This document shows positions 62,101-64,000 of a stretch of DNA of 64,000 nt, piece by piece. Made by a program: the position numbers and the translations under genes. The stretch is from Urophycis tenuis (taxonomy: Eukaryota > Chordata > Actinopteri > Gadiformes > Phycidae), in assembly GCA_036785325.1 (NCBI GenBank), contig JAXIVH010000002.1:1700161-1764160 (forward strand), in the 5' to 3' direction. The notes beneath the pieces are model-generated. The model did no database searches. It was not told the origin of the DNA and was given only the letters and a program-made list of their open reading frames with translations. The first letter of the stretch is position 1; every line of letters starts with the position of its first letter.

Positions 62101-63126
62101 ATTTCTATGATATTTGACTTACGGGCCAGTGGCTCCTCAGGAGCAGCCAGGGGCTGCAGAGCTACAATGATGTCGCTGGTTGGCTGCTGCTGGGAGTGGA
62201 GCTGGGAGCAGTGGACCAGCAGCTGATCCCAGCTGGGAGAGAAGATGTTACACAACCTGCACATGAACATAGAACCATCTGGAGAGACGGACCAGAGGAG
62301 AGAATAGGTTACACAAACATAGAACCATCTGGAGAGACGGACCAGAGGAGAGAATAGGTTACACAAACATAGAACCATCTGGAGAGGAAAAAACTGATAG
62401 AACAATTAAGACTCAGAGAACAATGAACGACACACGGAAATAAAATAAATAAGACGGTATCATATTGACATTGTGGTGTGACGTGTTGGTTCAAGCCTGG
62501 TTGACCATATCACATCATATAATCCACACTTAGATTTTACCTAGGTCACCATTATTCACTTGCCTGATGCTACCATACCAATAATATCTGCTTGTATGGA
62601 TGCCTCTCTGTTTATACAAAATAAAAAGCTGTTTAATTCTGTGGACTTTGTTCTCACAACCCAGTCCCTGTACCTGGGATATTGTGTATTGGGTTAAAAT
62701 GAATATGTACTGGACTGTCAAGTGAGACACCATGGAGGCCAAAATGTTATCATGTGCCCAGTCCATTCCACACATTTACACACTGAAAGACATGTGGATT
62801 CTCCCCAGTGAACTGGAACGCCACACGGTGAGTTACACTGACTGGGTATTCTCTGGTTAAGCTAAGCATTGAAATAACCATGACGTTTTTGCACGTAGAG
62901 CCCATCATCATCAGCCCATCATTTCGGCCCATTCATCGGGCCGAAATAGGGAAGTTTGTCACAAAGAACAAGCTAGTAACACTGAAATGACACTGAGCTG
63001 CAGACCTGCAGCGCCTACAGCGACAGCAGCGTTTGTTTATGGTTTGAACCACGCTAACATGAAGACGGCGCTAACATATTCGACTTGAAGCTCCTCCGAG
63101 GTCCTACCTGCTTTGGGTTCCTCCAT
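50667..63126 (-). CDS. zfat: Zinc finger and AT-hook domain containing protein
   Basis: Twenty-three coding exons on the minus strand: 63126-63108, 62278-62123, 61653-61498, 59774-59643, 59530-59384, 59279-59212, 58881-58781, 58613-58542, 58245-58097, 58008-57917, 57295-57147, 56733-55560, 55294-55168, 54883-54651, 54449-54374, 54057-53938, 53641-53468, 53364-53276, 52948-52810, 52353-52241, 51954-51852, 51153-51047, 50861-50667. They give 3891 bp and 1296 aa (human about 1243), in frame throughout. A nuclear DNA-binding regulator. Features in order: C2H2 finger MCRLCNIFSPSW (about 13), AT-hook KRKRGRPKGSTKKS (about 62), finger ECRKCCRSFSNRR, conserved ISVVLTEHE, fingers from FTCEFCNKIFKF to CVSSQRLKGHL, a long acidic/Pro-Glu-Gln insert in exon 12, ten or so more fingers (KLFWYQVHYNLHVRTH to CEFVFGTKWELNRHLKNKH). 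The C-terminal tail has ILQQIIELSSEN, MAPGTLTVVEQ and HHYIVYVQEQ. The exon-19 donor (GTCCCG) is weak. Exons 2, 4 and 20 have acceptor-copying minisatellites. Confidence 0.95.
51967..52067 (+). repeat. (CA)n microsatellite in zfat intron 20
   Basis: CA run with CACG interruptions starting 13 bp upstream (in gene sense) of the exon-21 acceptor. Confidence 0.9.
52172..52236 (+). repeat. (GT)n microsatellite beside the zfat exon-20 donor
   Basis: Pure GT on the plus strand (CA in gene sense), beginning 5 bp after the exon edge, so it follows the donor GTATAC directly. Confidence 0.9.
52354..52640 (-). repeat. 33-bp minisatellite carrying the zfat exon-20 acceptor
   Basis: Eight copies upstream of the exon. 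The unit in gene sense is CTTGTGTGTTCAG/GTGGTATAAAGTG plus GTGTAC. The real exon edge is the ninth member: TTCAG and the next 13 exon bases are the same in each copy. The unit is exactly 11 codons and stays open (VYLVCSGGIKC). Confidence 0.95.
53827..53931 (+). repeat. (TG)n microsatellite in zfat intron 16
   Basis: TG run ending within 10 bp of the exon-16 donor. Confidence 0.9.
54071..54178 (+). repeat. (CA)n microsatellite in zfat intron 15
   Basis: CA run with CGTA interruptions, ending about 14 bp from the exon-16 acceptor. Exon 16 is thus flanked on both sides by dinucleotide arrays of opposite strand sense, which could pair and loop the exon. Confidence 0.9.
56208..56378 (-). repeat. 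21-bp coding repeat in zfat exon 12
   Basis: Eight copies of a heptapeptide GPEEQPR (variants QGR, QAR, PREPEE) in the linker between finger clusters; nearly identical at DNA level. Confidence 0.95.
56861..56958 (+). repeat. Degenerate telomere-like (TTAGGG)n array in zfat intron 11
   Basis: About 100 bp built from GGGTTAGGGTTAGAGTTAGA-type units, 130 bp upstream (gene sense) of nothing coding and 130 bp after exon 12's start side. Confidence 0.85.
58995..59104 (+). repeat. (AAC)n(AAT)n microsatellite in zfat intron 6
   Basis: Five AAC units followed by about 31 AAT units. Confidence 0.95.
59775..60400 (-). repeat. 44-bp minisatellite carrying the zfat exon-4 acceptor
   Basis: Fourteen copies at exact 44-bp spacing between ACTCC at 59771 and at 60387. 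In gene sense each unit contains GTGGTGGTCCCAG/GAGTCAG, identical to the exon-4 acceptor and first seven exon bases. 44 is not a multiple of three, so upstream acceptors would shift frame. Confidence 0.95.
60485..61146. mobile_element. Long-TIR DNA element in zfat intron 3 (TTAA ends)
   Basis: Left arm 60485 to about 60680 and right arm about 60950 to 61146 are inverted copies (TTAAAGGGATATTCCGCCAT versus ATGGCGGAATATCTCTTTAA). The inner parts (GTGATATGACGCG-GCCTC) are also inverted. TTAA at both edges fits a piggyBac- or Kolobok-type target duplication. No transposase. Confidence 0.85.
62279..62378 (-). repeat. 50-bp tandem duplication carrying the zfat exon-2 acceptor
   Basis: Two 50-bp copies upstream of exon 2. 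In gene sense each holds CTCTCCAG/ATGGTTCTATG and then TTGTGTAAC-T-TTCTCTCC, i.e. the acceptor and about 30 exon bases minus a 12-base internal piece. Confidence 0.9.
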
Positions 63127-63560
63127 TTTCTTTGAATGAAAATCGCATTCGTGTGCAAAATATACCGTCTATTCTAATCATAATATATGCATGATTAAAC
63201 GATGACTGAAGTGTTGATTTTTACTTAGATTAACATTTCTGGCGAATCTGCGAAAGAAGTTCCTCTATTGAGCGGAAACGGGCAGGTCTTCGTTCTCGTA
63301 TTATTGCGCTTACACCTCTCTGTGGTAGGAGGTCCACACTGCAAGCAACACACTCAAACAGATCAACTACTTAGGGATACAATAGGAGTGAATGCCTTCC
63401 TTACAGTCTTTGTTCTTTTTGGTAAACAAATAGTATAAGGGAGCAACTTATAATATTGACTGATCTATTGTCACAATAATCTAAAAATATTTTAATTTGT
63501 AGGGGGTATTAAAAATTTGTTTTCATTAAAACATGAGTTTTAATGAATTGGGGGTAATGG
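63127..63560 (-). promoter_or_regulatory. zfat 5' flank
   Basis: Upstream of the zfat start codon; no TATA box was recognised. Beyond about 63350 the sequence is AT-rich with no other feature. Any further 5'UTR exon is not visible. Confidence 0.3.
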
Positions 63561-63564
63561 TAAC

Positions 63565-64000
63565 ATCTATACATGTCTGGTTCACTGCCTGCTCTGCTGC
63601 AGACAGGAAAGCGTTGCAGAGGGTCACCAGGTCAGCAGAAAAGATCATCGGCTGTCCTCTTCCCGAACATTACCAGCTCCCGCGGCATCAGCAGAGCCAT
63701 TAAAATAATAAAGGACCCCTCACACCCCGGTCATCATCTGTTCAATCTGTTACCATCAGGGCAGAGACTCAGGTCCCTCAGGTCCAGAACAAACAGACTG
63801 AAGAATAGCTTCTATCCCTGGGCCACAAGGTTACTGAACTCAGCACCTCACCTTCCTACCTCACCCTCACAATAGTACGCACTGTCACTTTTACATTGTC
63901 ACTTTTTTAATGTCACTTATATTTATCTATAGGTCCCTTTGATTTTCTATTTTTATTTTATCTTATCTCATCACTTAGTACATTCCACATTTCGTCACTC
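63565..64000 (+). mobile_element. Rex1-like LINE 3' fragment (runs off window)
   Basis: Plus strand, with shifts, reads ADRKALQRVTRSAEKIIGCP, AIKIIKDPSHPGHHLFNLLP, SGQRLRSLRSRTNRLKNSFY and then a T-rich tail. It matches the C-terminal half of the element at 39360-39983 in layout. Confidence 0.75.

Overview
This is a nuclear genomic window from a ray-finned (teleost) fish. The evidence is intron-containing vertebrate genes with GT-AG junctions, fish-type LINE, SINE and hAT elements, and very dense dinucleotide repeats. Microsatellite density this high is reminiscent of cod-like fishes, but I cannot prove the clade from sequence. No bacterial, phage, CRISPR or rRNA features were seen.

Five protein-coding genes can be read. 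(1) 1-5368, plus: the last two coding exons of tgfbr2 (TGF-beta receptor II), with earlier exons lying outside the window. (2) 20419-24227, plus: a six-coding-exon D-2-hydroxyacid dehydrogenase of the glyoxylate/hydroxypyruvate/2-ketogluconate reductase type. (3) 28579-43611, plus: adnp2, a zinc-finger/homeobox protein in 16 coding exons (1282 aa when joined). (4) 49793-46174, minus: rbfa, mitochondrial ribosome-binding factor A, 9 coding exons, 340 aa. (5) 63126-50667, minus: zfat, about 19 C2H2-type fingers plus an AT-hook, 23 coding exons, 1296 aa. All exon sets for genes 2 to 5 keep frame through every junction to a stop. adnp2 and rbfa converge tail to tail; rbfa and zfat are on the same strand, head to tail.

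The 15 kb between tgfbr2 and the dehydrogenase holds only repeats: microsatellites, LINE fragments, a minisatellite and inverted-repeat elements. Intron 14 of adnp2 (5 kb, splitting the homeobox) is almost entirely one hAT-type transposon with target-site duplications, itself filled by LINE and SINE insertions. A 602-bp relative of that transposon sits in intron 1 of the dehydrogenase, also with an 8-bp target duplication.

The most unusual signal is a recurring one. Three zfat exons are preceded by minisatellites whose units copy the splice acceptor and the first bases of the exon (33 bp x 8, 44 bp x 14, 50 bp x 2). adnp2 intron 6 also carries a 39-bp x 16 array starting just after the donor. 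adnp2 is further notable for being cut into many exons where its mammalian relatives have one large coding exon, for a GC-AG intron, and for coding tandem repeats.
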